50,552 bases of DNA from Micromonospora endolithica (GTDB lineage Bacteria; Actinomycetota; Actinomycetes; Mycobacteriales; Micromonosporaceae): positions 1 through 50,552 of the forward strand of contig NZ_RBAK01000023.1 in the NCBI RefSeq assembly GCF_003626595.1, written 5' to 3'. This document shows positions 1 to 10,262 of the stretch, piece by piece. The notes beneath the pieces are model-generated. The model was given only the letters and a program-made list of their open reading frames with translations. It searched no databases and was not told where the DNA came from. Position numbers and translations under genes: made by a program. Each line of letters begins with the position of its first letter. Within the stretch, counting starts at the first letter, position 1.

Positions 1-39
1 CACCCCACCCGGCGGAACGCACCCACCCCATCCCTGATC

Positions 40-93
40 GATCAAGAGGTTCACGTCAGCTCCGGCGCGATTCCTGACGCAAACCTCTTGATC
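40..93. repeat. Palindromic hairpin element, 20-base arms
   Basis: Two 20-base arms (40-59 and 74-93) are inverted copies with only two mismatches, separated by 14 bases. The outer core reads GATCAAGAGGTT on one side and AACCTCTTGATC on the other. There is no T-run, so a classical intrinsic terminator is not obvious. It may end transcription from a gene left of the window, or be an interspersed palindromic repeat. Confidence 0.7.
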
Positions 94-104
94 AACGGCC
101 TGGT

Positions 105-170
105 CGGGGCGGGTGGGTGGGTGGGTGGGGTGGGGGGTGGGTGGGCGGGGTGGGTGGGGCTCGGGGGGTG
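105..170 (+). repeat. G-rich GGGT tract, quadruplex-prone
   Basis: About 65 bases made almost only of G and T, with many runs of three to six G in units such as GGGTGGGT. A complementary C-rich stretch lies at 1-30, on the other side of the hairpin element. The tract ends about 70 bases before the start of the membrane-protein gene. Quadruplex formation or strand slippage is inferred from composition only. Confidence 0.6.
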
Positions 171-241
171 GCCGCGTACGCTGGGTGGCTGGTGAAACCG
201 CCGGCCGCGCCGTGCGCCGGGCGTCCGTCGAAGGGGAGACG

Positions 242-1360
242 ATGACCAAGCAGCCGGGCGGCTCCGCCGCTGCGGAGTCGGAGCGGTCGGCGGCGACCGA
301 CGGCGGCGACGCGGGGACCGACCGGCCCGCGACCGGCGACGCGGGGAACGACGAGGCCGGGACCGACCGGCCCGCGACCGGCGACGCGGGGAACGACCAG
401 GCCGTGACCGGCGACGAGGCGTCGGCGGACCGGCCGGCGGCCGGTGGCCCACCGCTCGCGCCCGGTACGCCGGTGCTCGCGCTGCTGGCGCTCGGCTGGC
501 TGGCCGCGATGCTCTGGTCGACCCGCGAGGCGATCAACTCCGCCGCCGCCGGCATCACCGCCGTGAGTCTCTCCGCCTTCGCGCTGCCCGGTGTGATCTC
601 GGCCGCACTGGTCGCCGGCGGGGCGTTCGCGCTCTTCGGGGTCGACCTGCTCGCCCGGCGGGGAAGCGAGCGGCTCACCCTGCGCTTCGTCGCCGCGATC
701 GGCACCGGGTTGCTGGTCGGGCTCGCCGCCGCCTTCGCGATCAACCTGACCTACGCCGACAACGCCACCACCAATGTGATCGCCGGCACCACCGCCGCTG
801 CCGCGATCATCGGCGGGGCGGTGGCCGGTGCGCGTACCGCTCCGGTCGTCGGCGCCGTGCTGACCGCCGCGCTGGGGACCCTGGTGTTCGTGGTGGCGTT
901 CAGCCGGGCCCGGGACCCGCTGTTCGACCTCTTCGGCGCCGGCGACACCCAGGAGTCGCTGCTGACCGCGGCGAAGTGGGTGTCCCGCACCGAGTCGCTG
1001 CTCGCCGGGCTGCTCGCCGGGCTGCTCGCGTTCGGCTACCTCGCCTGGGCCCGCCGCCGGGCCGTCCGCGTCGACGCCGGTACGCCCGCGCCGCGCTGGC
1101 CCGCGTACCTGCTCGCCGGCGCCGGGCCCGGCCTGCTCCTGCTGGTGGCCGAGGTGATCCTCCGGGTCGGCGGACGGGACCTGCTCGACCTGGCCAGCAC
1201 GCTGAGCGAGGCCGACGCGGTCGCGCAGACGGCGCTGGGCACGTCCCGCATCGACAACGGGATCTGGGTGCTGTTCGTCGGCGCGCTGACCGCGATGATC
1301 GCCTTCGGCCGGACGCTCGGCCCCGCACCCACCGACGACGAGCCGGCCGAGAAGGTCTGA
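242..1360 (+). CDS. Polytopic integral membrane protein, unknown function
   Basis: A 372-aa protein. The ATG at 242 is chosen because AAGGGGA lies just upstream (231-237); the open frame continues further upstream only through the low-complexity G-rich tract. Residues 1-75 are acidic, rich in Gly, Ala and Asp, and contain two copies of a 15-residue repeat (TDRPATGDAGND core), so they are probably disordered. About eight hydrophobic segments follow, from residue 78 to 360, and the protein ends in a short acidic tail. No catalytic motif or known family was recognised. It stands alone, convergent with the DUF6912 gene. A role in transport or envelope biology would be a guess. Confidence 0.85.
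   Translation: MTKQPGGSAAAESERSAATDGGDAGTDRPATGDAGNDEAGTDRPATGDAGNDQAVTGDEASADRPAAGGPPLAPGTPVLALLALGWLAAMLWSTREAINSAAAGITAVSLSAFALPGVISAALVAGGAFALFGVDLLARRGSERLTLRFVAAIGTGLLVGLAAAFAINLTYADNATTNVIAGTTAAAAIIGGAVAGARTAPVVGAVLTAALGTLVFVVAFSRARDPLFDLFGAGDTQESLLTAAKWVSRTESLLAGLLAGLLAFGYLAWARRRAVRVDAGTPAPRWPAYLLAGAGPGLLLLVAEVILRVGGRDLLDLASTLSEADAVAQTALGTSRIDNGIWVLFVGALTAMIAFGRTLGPAPTDDEPAEKV
314..403 (+). repeat. In-frame 45-bp tandem repeat, two copies
   Basis: Positions 314-358 and 359-403 are two 45-base copies that differ at one base. They encode the duplicated acidic segment at the N-terminus of the membrane protein. Because 45 is a multiple of three, copy-number changes keep the frame. Confidence 0.85.
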
Positions 1361-1370
1361 CCGACCGCGC

Positions 1371-1880
1371 TCAGGAGCCGGGGCGCAGCAGCAGGTCCAG
1401 CTCGGTCACGTCGTACCACTCCAGCTCGTGGTCCTCGGCGCTGTCGACGGTGAACTGGGCGTCCGGGTCCCCGGCCAGCGCCTCGGTGACCACGTCGGCG
1501 GCGGCCGCCACGTCCTCGGCCGCGTCGGTGCCGTCCACGTGGACCGCGGCCACCGCCGCCAACGGCACCGCCCCGACCACCTCGACCAGGCTGGAACCCA
1601 ACTCACCGTCGCCCCGGCCGACCGCCGAGGCGGGCAGGTCCACCGACACGACGACCCGCCGGCGGGGAGCGGCCCGATCGGCCCGCAGCAGTTGCAGCGC
1701 GTCCTGGGCGGCCCGGGTGAAGGCGACGTACTCCAACTCCTCCTCGTCGCCCTCCGCGTACCACTCACGCAGGTGGGGCGTGACCGCGTGCGCCGACGCC
1801 GCGGGCATCCCCTGGTCGCGGAGCAGCGTCAGCATCGGGACGGTCGCCGGTACGTACACCCGGACAAGCTCGTCGGTCAC
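1371..1880 (-). CDS. DUF6912 family protein
   Basis: A 169-aa protein that starts at a GTG with AGGGGAGA a few bases upstream. It opens with VRVYVPATVPML, the N-terminal signature I associate with the actinobacterial DUF6912 family, and ends with EWYDVTELDLLL. It is rich in Ala, Val and Asp, has no membrane segment and no signal peptide, so it is probably cytoplasmic. Function is unknown. It faces the small HTH gene across a 216-base divergent region. The family assignment is from recall of these end motifs and has not been searched. Confidence 0.75.
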   Translation of the reverse strand: MTDELVRVYVPATVPMLTLLRDQGMPAASAHAVTPHLREWYAEGDEEELEYVAFTRAAQDALQLLRADRAAPRRRVVVSVDLPASAVGRGDGELGSSLVEVVGAVPLAAVAAVHVDGTDAAEDVAAAADVVTEALAGDPDAQFTVDSAEDHELEWYDVTELDLLLRPGS

Positions 1881-2058
1881 CGGTGGTCTCCCCTGCTCAG
1901 TCCCGCCCCGGCGGCCGCCGGTCCCGGGCGCCGATCATGCCGTACGCCGTGACCGTCATACACCCCGCACCTGCGCCACGGAAGTTCCGTGCCGGTGTGT
2001 CCGCCCGGCTCCTCGACCTGGGGCGTGCCGGGGACCTGTCCGGTGTCGCCCGGTGGTG

Positions 2059-2074
2059 GCAAACTCAAGCAAAC
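2059..2074 (+). promoter_or_regulatory. GCAAAC direct repeats upstream of the HTH gene
   Basis: GCAAAC occurs at 2059-2064 and again at 2069-2074, exactly 10 bases (one helical turn) apart, about 20 bases before the HTH gene start. The same pair with the same spacing recurs before the next gene. This is a plausible operator for the encoded HTH protein; binding is inferred. Confidence 0.4.
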
Positions 2075-2096
2075 GATGTCAACCCCGGGAGTTTTC

Positions 2097-2324
2097 GTGG
2101 AACCGAGGTTCCTGCTGCTCTCCGACGTGGCCGCCGAGCTGAACGTGTCGGACTCGCAGGTCTACCACATGGTGCGCAGCGGGGAACTGCCCGCGATCAA
2201 GATCGGCGGGCGTGGCCAGTGGCGGGTGGAGCGCGCCCGGCTGGAGGAGTACATCGAACGCAAGTATGCCGAGACCGCCGAGTGGGTGCGGGGCAACCCG
2301 CTGAGCGAGCGGGACCCGGAGTGA
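2097..2324 (+). CDS. Small excisionase-type helix-turn-helix protein
   Basis: A 75-aa DNA-binding protein of the excisionase/MerR-like HTH_17 type. It starts at a GTG preceded by GGGAG with five bases of spacing; an ATG 21 bases upstream lacks a ribosome site. The sequence LLSDVAAELNVSDSQVYHMV forms the helix-turn-helix, and SGELPAIKIGGRGQWRVERA is the wing that contacts DNA in this family. A short acidic C-terminal tail follows. In actinomycetes such proteins include BldC-like developmental regulators, but this one differs enough that I would not name it BldC. The paired GCAAAC repeats before it and before the next gene suggest autoregulation. Confidence 0.88.
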   Translation: MEPRFLLLSDVAAELNVSDSQVYHMVRSGELPAIKIGGRGQWRVERARLEEYIERKYAETAEWVRGNPLSERDPE

Positions 2325-2391
2325 CCGGTCACCCGTCGGAGGCCCATTGACCATCACCGCTTGAATAGCCGAGAATCGAGCTTATCCGAAA

Positions 2392-2407
2392 GCAAACGTA
2401 GGCAAAC
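2392..2407 (+). promoter_or_regulatory. Second GCAAAC direct-repeat pair
   Basis: GCAAAC at 2392-2397 and 2402-2407, again 10 bases apart, 24 bases before the start of the Rv3235-family gene. The match in motif and spacing to 2059-2074 suggests the same regulator acts at both places. Confidence 0.4.
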
Positions 2408-2430
2408 GCAAGATCATGGAGAGCTCCCGG

Positions 2431-3024
2431 ATGTCCGACTCGCGCCGCCCCGGGCCGACCCGCCCTCCGATCCGGCTCCGCCCCGCGCCCTCGTCCGAGC
2501 CGCCGCTGACCGACGACGACGCTTTCCGCTGGCCGACGCCGGGACAGCTCGCCCTCGACCTGTTCGAGGAGGCGCGCAGAGGTGCCGGCCGGCCTCCGGA
2601 CCGCCGTCAGCGACTCGCCCCGACCCCCGCCGGGCCGGGACGCCACGCCCTCCGCCCCCTTCCGGCCGGCGCCCTGGTCTCCGCGACGCCCGAGGCGACC
2701 CGGGCCGCACACCGCTTCGTCGGCACCTGCCTGGAGGTGCTCAACGGCTACCGCCCACCCGGGCAGCTCCGCCCCATGCTCGACCCGACGAGAGCCGCCG
2801 ACCTGCTCCCGGAGCTGTCCCGGGCCAACGCCCGGTCCGGTCCAACCCGCCGTCGCTCCACCCGCCCGGGAATACACCTGCGCCGGCTACGGGTGTGCGA
2901 GCCACGACCGGCGGCCGTCGAGGCCGCCGCGATACTCACCTCCGCCGGTCGCACCTGGGCGATGGCACTGCGCCTGGAACACCGGCGCGGCACCTGGCTC
3001 TGCACCGCCCTCCAGGTCCTCTGA
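2431..3024 (+). CDS. Rv3235 family protein (DUF6459-like)
   Basis: A 197-aa protein. The ATG at 2431 has GGAGAG seven bases upstream; an in-frame ATG at 2416 overlaps that site and is less likely. The first 90 residues are rich in Pro and Arg and probably disordered. The C-terminal half (ATRAAHRFVGTCLEVLNGYR, later WAMALRLEHRRGTWLCTALQVL) matches what I recall of Rv3235-type proteins, which sit close to secA in mycobacteria and streptomycetes, as here. The role is unknown. It converges on secA, and the two genes share the strong hairpin at 3170-3203. Confidence 0.75.
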   Translation: MSDSRRPGPTRPPIRLRPAPSSEPPLTDDDAFRWPTPGQLALDLFEEARRGAGRPPDRRQRLAPTPAGPGRHALRPLPAGALVSATPEATRAAHRFVGTCLEVLNGYRPPGQLRPMLDPTRAADLLPELSRANARSGPTRRRSTRPGIHLRRLRVCEPRPAAVEAAAILTSAGRTWAMALRLEHRRGTWLCTALQVL

Positions 3025-3169
3025 CACCCCACCGAGGAACCCCGCGGCGGCCACGGCCCGAAGATCGACTCGGGCTCGCTGCCATCGGGGTGTCGCACGG
3101 AGAAACACCGATGTCAGTGAAGTCGAGTCGATCAAGACACCGATGCCCTCGGGCGGCGGGACGACGCGA

Positions 3170-3203
3170 CGAGCCGCGGCCCTCCGGGGAGGGCCGCGGC
3201 TCG
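3170..3203. terminator. Bidirectional hairpin terminator after secA
   Basis: A perfect 16-base inverted repeat (3170-3185 with 3188-3203, core GAGCCGCGGCCCTCC) lies in the convergent gap between the Rv3235-family gene and secA, 48 bases beyond the secA stop. It is very G+C rich and lacks a strong T-run, as is common for actinomycete terminators. Confidence 0.75.
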
Positions 3204-3250
3204 TGTCGTACGCCTGCGGTGTGGCCGGACCTGAAGGGCCGACCGAGGGG

Positions 3251-6172
<2,922 letters not shown>

Positions 6173-6203
6173 GGATCAACGCTCCCCTAGACAGTCTCGA
6201 ACC

Positions 6204-6209
6204 ATCGTA
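6204..6209 (-). promoter_or_regulatory. Candidate -10 element for secA
   Basis: On the minus strand the hexamer TACGAT fits the TAnnnT pattern of the housekeeping sigma factor. It lies about 30 bases before the secA start and leaves a short leader containing AGGGGAG. No convincing -35 hexamer is visible. Confidence 0.35.
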
Positions 6210-6340
6210 GGCGCTCCATCGGCGCGATGGTCACTGGTGGCGGGGGTCCGGCTTAACCAACCCGACATAAAACTCGTTCCGCACGCTGGCGGGCGCAAAT
6301 CCGGTTACGCCGTCGGCGAACGTTCCGGCACCATGCTCGG

Positions 6341-7483
6341 ATGGAGCCTGTGGAGATCGTCGAGGACGGCCTGCTACTGCGTCGTTGGCGGGCGACCGAC
6401 GCCGACGCGGTGCACCGGGCCGGCCAGGATCCGGACATCCAGCGCTGGACCAACGTACCGCGCCCGTACCTGCCGGAACACGCCAGGGGCTTCGTCGCCG
6501 CCTCCTCCGACCAGCTCCGGGCGGAGGGCGGCGCCGCGCCGTTCGCGGTCTGTGACGCGGCCACCGGCGACGTGCTCGGCTCCTGCGGCCTGGTCACGCT
6601 CGACCGGGCCGGCCGTACCGGCGAGATCGGCTACTGGACGGCGCCGTGGGCGCGGGGGCGCGGCGTGGCCGTCCGGGCGACCCGGGCGGTCACCCGCTGG
6701 GCGTTCGACGCGCTGGGCCTCCGCCAGGTGATCTGGCGGGCCGAGACCGGTAACCACGCCGCCCGGCTGGTCGCGCTGCGCGCCGGCTTCCGGGTGGAGG
6801 GCCGCCTCCGGCTCGGCGACGAGGGCCGGGACGGCTGGATCGGCTCACTGCGCCCCGGTGAGGTCCCCGCGCCGGGCGAGACCGGCCCGGCCGGGCCGGG
6901 CACGCTGGACGCCCGCCGCGCCGCGGTCTTCGGCCGCCCGCAGCCCACCCTCTTCGCCACCGTGCAGGCCGGGGAGCTGCGGCTGCGGCCCCTGGAGGAA
7001 CGGGACCTGGACGACGTGGTGGACGCCTGCCGGGACCCGGAGACCACCCGCTGGACCACCGTGCCGGACCCGTACCAGCGCGCGGACGCCGAGTGGTACC
7101 TGGGCTACGGGCGGAGCACCTGGGCCGGCGGCACCAACGCCTGTTTCGCCATCGCGGATCCGGGCGACCGGTTCGCCGGCACGGTGGACCTGCGGCTCTC
7201 CCCCACCGACCCGCTCCTGGCCGACGTCGGCTACTTCACCGCCGCGCGGGCACGCGGGCGGGGCTTCATGCCGGCCGCGCTGACCGCGCTGGGCACCTGG
7301 GGCTTCGCCACGCTGGGGCTGGCCCGGATCGAGTGGCGCGCCCACGTGGGCAACACCGCCAGCAGGCGGGCCGCCGAGAAGGCCGGCTTCACCGTGGAGG
7401 GCACCGTCCGGGGCGGCGTGCCGCACCGGGGCGAGCGGGTCGACGCGTGGATCGGTGGGCTGCTCGCGGAGGACGTCGCATGA
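6341..7483 (+). CDS. Tandem GNAT N-acetyltransferase (two domains)
   Basis: A 380-aa protein with two consecutive GNAT domains of the RimJ/RimL type, about residues 8-170 and 210-375. Each has the acetyl-CoA pyrophosphate loop: RGRGVA at 105-110 and RGRGFM at 305-310. Each also has the typical NHAARLVALRAGF or NTASRRAAEKAGF helix. The linker (173-205) is Pro/Gly rich. Such enzymes transfer acetyl groups from acetyl-CoA to an amine, often a protein N-terminus; the substrate here is unknown. No ribosome site is obvious before the ATG. The stop codon overlaps the next start by four bases, so the two double-domain enzymes are probably co-translated. Confidence 0.9.
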   Translation: MEPVEIVEDGLLLRRWRATDADAVHRAGQDPDIQRWTNVPRPYLPEHARGFVAASSDQLRAEGGAAPFAVCDAATGDVLGSCGLVTLDRAGRTGEIGYWTAPWARGRGVAVRATRAVTRWAFDALGLRQVIWRAETGNHAARLVALRAGFRVEGRLRLGDEGRDGWIGSLRPGEVPAPGETGPAGPGTLDARRAAVFGRPQPTLFATVQAGELRLRPLEERDLDDVVDACRDPETTRWTTVPDPYQRADAEWYLGYGRSTWAGGTNACFAIADPGDRFAGTVDLRLSPTDPLLADVGYFTAARARGRGFMPAALTALGTWGFATLGLARIEWRAHVGNTASRRAAEKAGFTVEGTVRGGVPHRGERVDAWIGGLLAEDVA

Positions 7484-8592
7484 GCATGGAGATCATCGAG
7501 ACGCACGGTGTGCGACTGCGGCCGTACCTGATCACCGACGCCGCGGACGCCGCCGCCGGCTGCGACGATCCGCTGACGTCCCGCTTCCTCCCGGGGCTGC
7601 CCTCGCCGTACACCGAGGCGGACGCCCGGTGGTGGATCACCGAGGGCGCGCCGGCCGTCTGGGCCGGCGGCGGCGCCGCGTACGCGATCGCCGACCCGGA
7701 CACCGACCGGCTGCTCGGCGGTGCGGGGTTGAGCCAGGTCGTGCCGTTCCGGTCGCAGGCCGAGGTCGGCTACTGGGTCGCGCCGTGGGCGCGCGGGCGG
7801 GGCGTGGCGACGGCCGCGACCCGGGCGCTCGCCGGGCACGCGTTCGCCACCGGCACCGCCCGGCTGGAGCTGCTCACCCACCCGGAGAACACCGCCAGCC
7901 AGCGGGTGGCGCTCGCCGCCGGCTTCCGTCACGAGGGCGTACGGCGGGCGGCGGGCCCGACCCGCACGGGCGAACGGGCCGACCTGATCGCCTGGGTACG
8001 GCTGGCCGACGACCCGCCCGGACCGGCCCGGCGGGTGCTGCCCGACCTGCCCGACGGCCGGCTCACCGACGGCGTGGTGACCCTGCGTCCGCTGCGGGGC
8101 GACGACGCGGGGACGATGTTCCGGCTGCACACCCGGCCGGAGGTGGTGGCGAACCAGCCGCCCCCGGTGCCGCCGACCAGGGAGGCGATCACGCGGCGGT
8201 GCGCGCTGTCCGGCAGCGCGTGGCTGACCGGGAGCATCGCCCGCCTGCTGATCCTGGACACGGCGACCGGCGAGCCGGCCGGAAGCTGTGGACTGTCCGT
8301 GACCGAGCCGGCCGCCTTCGGCGAGGGCATGGTCGGTTATGCCCTGTTGCCCGACTGGCGTGGTCGCGGGTACGCGACCCGCGCGCTCCGGCTGCTCGCC
8401 GGCTGGGCGTTCGGTCCGGTGGGGATGGCCCGGCTGGTCGCCGGCACCCTGCCCGGCAACGTCGCGTCGCACCGGGTGCTGGAGAACGTCGGCTTCCGCC
8501 GGGAGGGGCTGCTGACCGGTCGGCTGCCCGGCCTCGACGGGACCCGGACCGACGACCTGGCCTTCGGGCTCGTCCCCGGTGAGCTGCGCTGA
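7480..8592 (+). CDS. Second tandem GNAT N-acetyltransferase
   Basis: A 370-aa protein whose ATG overlaps the preceding TGA (ATGA, 7480-7483). It also contains two RimJ/RimL-like GNAT domains, about residues 5-175 and 195-365. The acetyl-CoA loops are RGRGVA (105-110) and WRGRGYA (293-299); the helices are ENTASQRVALAAGF and GNVASHRVLENVGF. Similarity in architecture to the gene before it suggests duplication of an already doubled gene. Together the pair supplies four GNAT domains. Substrates cannot be read from the sequence. Confidence 0.9.
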   Translation: MSMEIIETHGVRLRPYLITDAADAAAGCDDPLTSRFLPGLPSPYTEADARWWITEGAPAVWAGGGAAYAIADPDTDRLLGGAGLSQVVPFRSQAEVGYWVAPWARGRGVATAATRALAGHAFATGTARLELLTHPENTASQRVALAAGFRHEGVRRAAGPTRTGERADLIAWVRLADDPPGPARRVLPDLPDGRLTDGVVTLRPLRGDDAGTMFRLHTRPEVVANQPPPVPPTREAITRRCALSGSAWLTGSIARLLILDTATGEPAGSCGLSVTEPAAFGEGMVGYALLPDWRGRGYATRALRLLAGWAFGPVGMARLVAGTLPGNVASHRVLENVGFRREGLLTGRLPGLDGTRTDDLAFGLVPGELR

Positions 8593-8620
8593 CGCGGCAG
8601 CACGCGGGAGCACGCGGGAG

Positions 8621-8656
8621 CGGCCGTGGTGGCGGCGGTGGCCGCCACCACGGCCG
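8621..8656. terminator. Bidirectional hairpin between GNAT genes and hpf
   Basis: A perfect 16-base inverted repeat (8621-8636 with 8641-8656) with a four-base loop GGTG, located in the 70-base convergent gap. It can terminate both the GNAT operon and hpf. A 10-base direct duplication (CACGCGGGAG twice, 8601-8620) precedes it. Confidence 0.8.
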
Positions 8657-8662
8657 GCCGGG

Positions 8663-9301
8663 TCAGACCGCGAGCGAGATGATGCCGTAGTCGTAGGCGT
8701 GGCGGCGGTAGACGACGCTCGGCCGCCCCGACTCCTTGTCCTGGAACAGGTAGAAGTCGTGGCCCACCAGTTCCATCTGGAACAGCGCCTCGTCGATCGT
8801 CATCGGTTCGGCGGGGTGCACCTTCTCCCGCGCGATGTGCCACGGCTGATCGTCGTACTCCTCCTCCTCGACCCGGTCCGCGACGGCGGTGGCCGCACGG
8901 GCGGACGAGCCGTTGACGGAGGTGACGACGGGGGGAAGGTCGTCGACCGGCAGGCCGGCGGTGGCGGCGGCGACGGAGAGGGGGGCGTGCCGGCCCCGGT
9001 GCACGCGGCGGCGGTCGGCGGCCCGGCGGAACCGGGTGTCCAACTTCGCGATGGCAGCGTCGAGCGCGCTGTAGAAGTCGTTCGTGCACGCCTCGGCCCG
9101 GATCACCGGACCACGGGACACACAGGTGATCTCCACCCGCTGGCAGTGGTCCGCCTGGCGCGGATTCCGTTCGTGGAACAGTTCGACGTCGACTCGGATG
9201 AGCTTGTGATCGTAACGTTCGATCTTGGCGAGCTTCTCCGCCACGTGCACTCGGTAATGGTCCGGCACTTCGACGTTACGGCCCTTGACCACGATGTCCA
9301 T
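8663..9301 (-). CDS. hpf: Ribosome hibernation promoting factor, long form
   Basis: A 212-aa protein that binds the 30S subunit and dimerises ribosomes into inactive 100S particles. The ATG has a strong GAGGAGG site eight bases upstream. The N-terminal domain (1-100, MDIVVKGRNVEV start) is the S30AE/YfiA fold. A linker of about 50 residues follows, then the C-terminal dimerisation domain (about 155-212), ending in VVYRRHAYDYGIISLAV, which defines the long form. It is the last gene of the mtrA-mtrB-lpqB-comF-hpf array, but a 249-base leader and a candidate stress-type promoter suggest separate transcription. Confidence 0.95.
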   Translation of the reverse strand: MDIVVKGRNVEVPDHYRVHVAEKLAKIERYDHKLIRVDVELFHERNPRQADHCQRVEITCVSRGPVIRAEACTNDFYSALDAAIAKLDTRFRRAADRRRVHRGRHAPLSVAAATAGLPVDDLPPVVTSVNGSSARAATAVADRVEEEEYDDQPWHIAREKVHPAEPMTIDEALFQMELVGHDFYLFQDKESGRPSVVYRRHAYDYGIISLAV

Positions 9302-9517
9302 CTGACCTCCTCGTTCGGGTGGTCGTTCGATCCGGCTTCCCGGTCGCGCGCCCGGCAGGAGGGGCCTGGTCGGCGTCGACCGGTGAGATAACGGCTACGC
9401 CTCCTTTCACCGCCGGGGTGGGGGAACGGACCCTCGACCCCGACGAGAAAACGCTAACCCCTGTTCGCCCGGCCGTCACCCCAGGTTGCCGGAACGGCCC
9501 AGGAATTTTCACAGGTC

Positions 9518-9542
9518 ATACACCAAGGGGTGAAACGGAAAC
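9518..9542 (-). promoter_or_regulatory. Candidate stress-sigma promoter for hpf
   Basis: Reading on the minus strand, GTTT (9542-9539), 15 bases, then GTGTAT (9523-9518) resembles the GTTT-N14-16-GGGTAT pattern of SigB/SigF/SigH-like stress sigma factors. It would give hpf a leader of about 210 bases. Stationary-phase control would suit a hibernation factor. One base of the -10 differs from consensus. Confidence 0.3.
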
Positions 9543-9550
9543 ACGAACGG

Positions 9551-10258
9551 TTACGAAGGACGACGTTTCCGGGTCGCGGCCAGCACGGCGGCGACCGTCG
9601 GTGAGCGGTCGGTGGCCCGCAGTGCGCCGGCCACCGCCGCCAGCGTCGCCCCGGTGGTCACGATGTCGTCCAGGAGCACCACCGCCGCCGACCCGGCCGG
9701 CGGTGCGGCACGACGGGGGCGCACCCGGAACGCCGCCTGCGCCGCGGCCGCCCGGCCGGCGCTGTCCAGCGTCACCGAGTCCGCCCGGGGGCGGGCCACC
9801 AACGGCCGGTGCACCCGCACCGCCCAACCCGCCGTCCGCAGCCGCCGGGCGCAGTGCCCCGCCAACCGGCCCAGATGGTCGCCGTAACGGGCCCGGGCGG
9901 CCGCCGCGGTGTCCGGCACCGGCACCAGCAGCACCGGCCGCGCCGGGTCGACCGCCGCCGCCACGACCTCGGCGAGCAGGGCGCCGAGCGGCCGGGCCAA
10001 CCCGTGCCGGCCGTGGTCCTTGTACGCGAGCAGCACCTCGCGCAGCGGGCCGGCGTACGGGCCGAGGGCCACGCAGGGCGGCAGGCCGGGCGGAGCCGGA
10101 TCCGGGCGCACCGGACCCGGCCGCAGGTCGTGGAGGATGGCGACGCACCTCGGGCAGACCCCGTGCCGCAGTCCCGGCCGGCGTTCCCGGCAACCGGCGC
10201 ACTCCACCGGCAGCACCAGGTCGGTGAGGTCCGCCCAGATCCCGCCGAGGTCCCGCAC
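9551..10258 (-). CDS. ComF family phosphoribosyltransferase-like protein
   Basis: A 235-aa protein with a GTG start four bases after the lpqB stop codon, so it is almost certainly in the same operon. Four cysteines (C20, C23, C35, C38; CAGC and CPRC) form the N-terminal zinc-finger-like motif of ComF proteins. The C-terminal part is a type I phosphoribosyltransferase fold with the PRPP loop VVLLDDIVTTGATL. ComF is needed for DNA uptake in competent bacteria. In actinomycetes this gene is conserved next to lpqB and its role is not settled. No other competence genes are seen here. Confidence 0.92.
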   Translation of the reverse strand: MRDLGGIWADLTDLVLPVECAGCRERRPGLRHGVCPRCVAILHDLRPGPVRPDPAPPGLPPCVALGPYAGPLREVLLAYKDHGRHGLARPLGALLAEVVAAAVDPARPVLLVPVPDTAAAARARYGDHLGRLAGHCARRLRTAGWAVRVHRPLVARPRADSVTLDSAGRAAAAQAAFRVRPRRAAPPAGSAAVVLLDDIVTTGATLAAVAGALRATDRSPTVAAVLAATRKRRPS

Positions 10259-10262
10259 CGGC

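Noticed and set aside
113..241. Upstream extension of the first membrane protein through the G-rich tract
   Set aside because: The added 43 residues are a Gly/Trp run encoded by the GGGT tract, while a ribosome site sits directly before ATG 242.
8601..8620. 10-base tandem duplication CACGCGGGAG before the hairpin
   Set aside because: Too short and isolated to support a function; it probably reflects slippage next to the terminator.
9276..9512. A 78-codon minus-strand frame in the hpf leader
   Set aside because: It overlaps the hpf start, has no ribosome site and an ordinary shadow composition (Arg/Thr/Gly).
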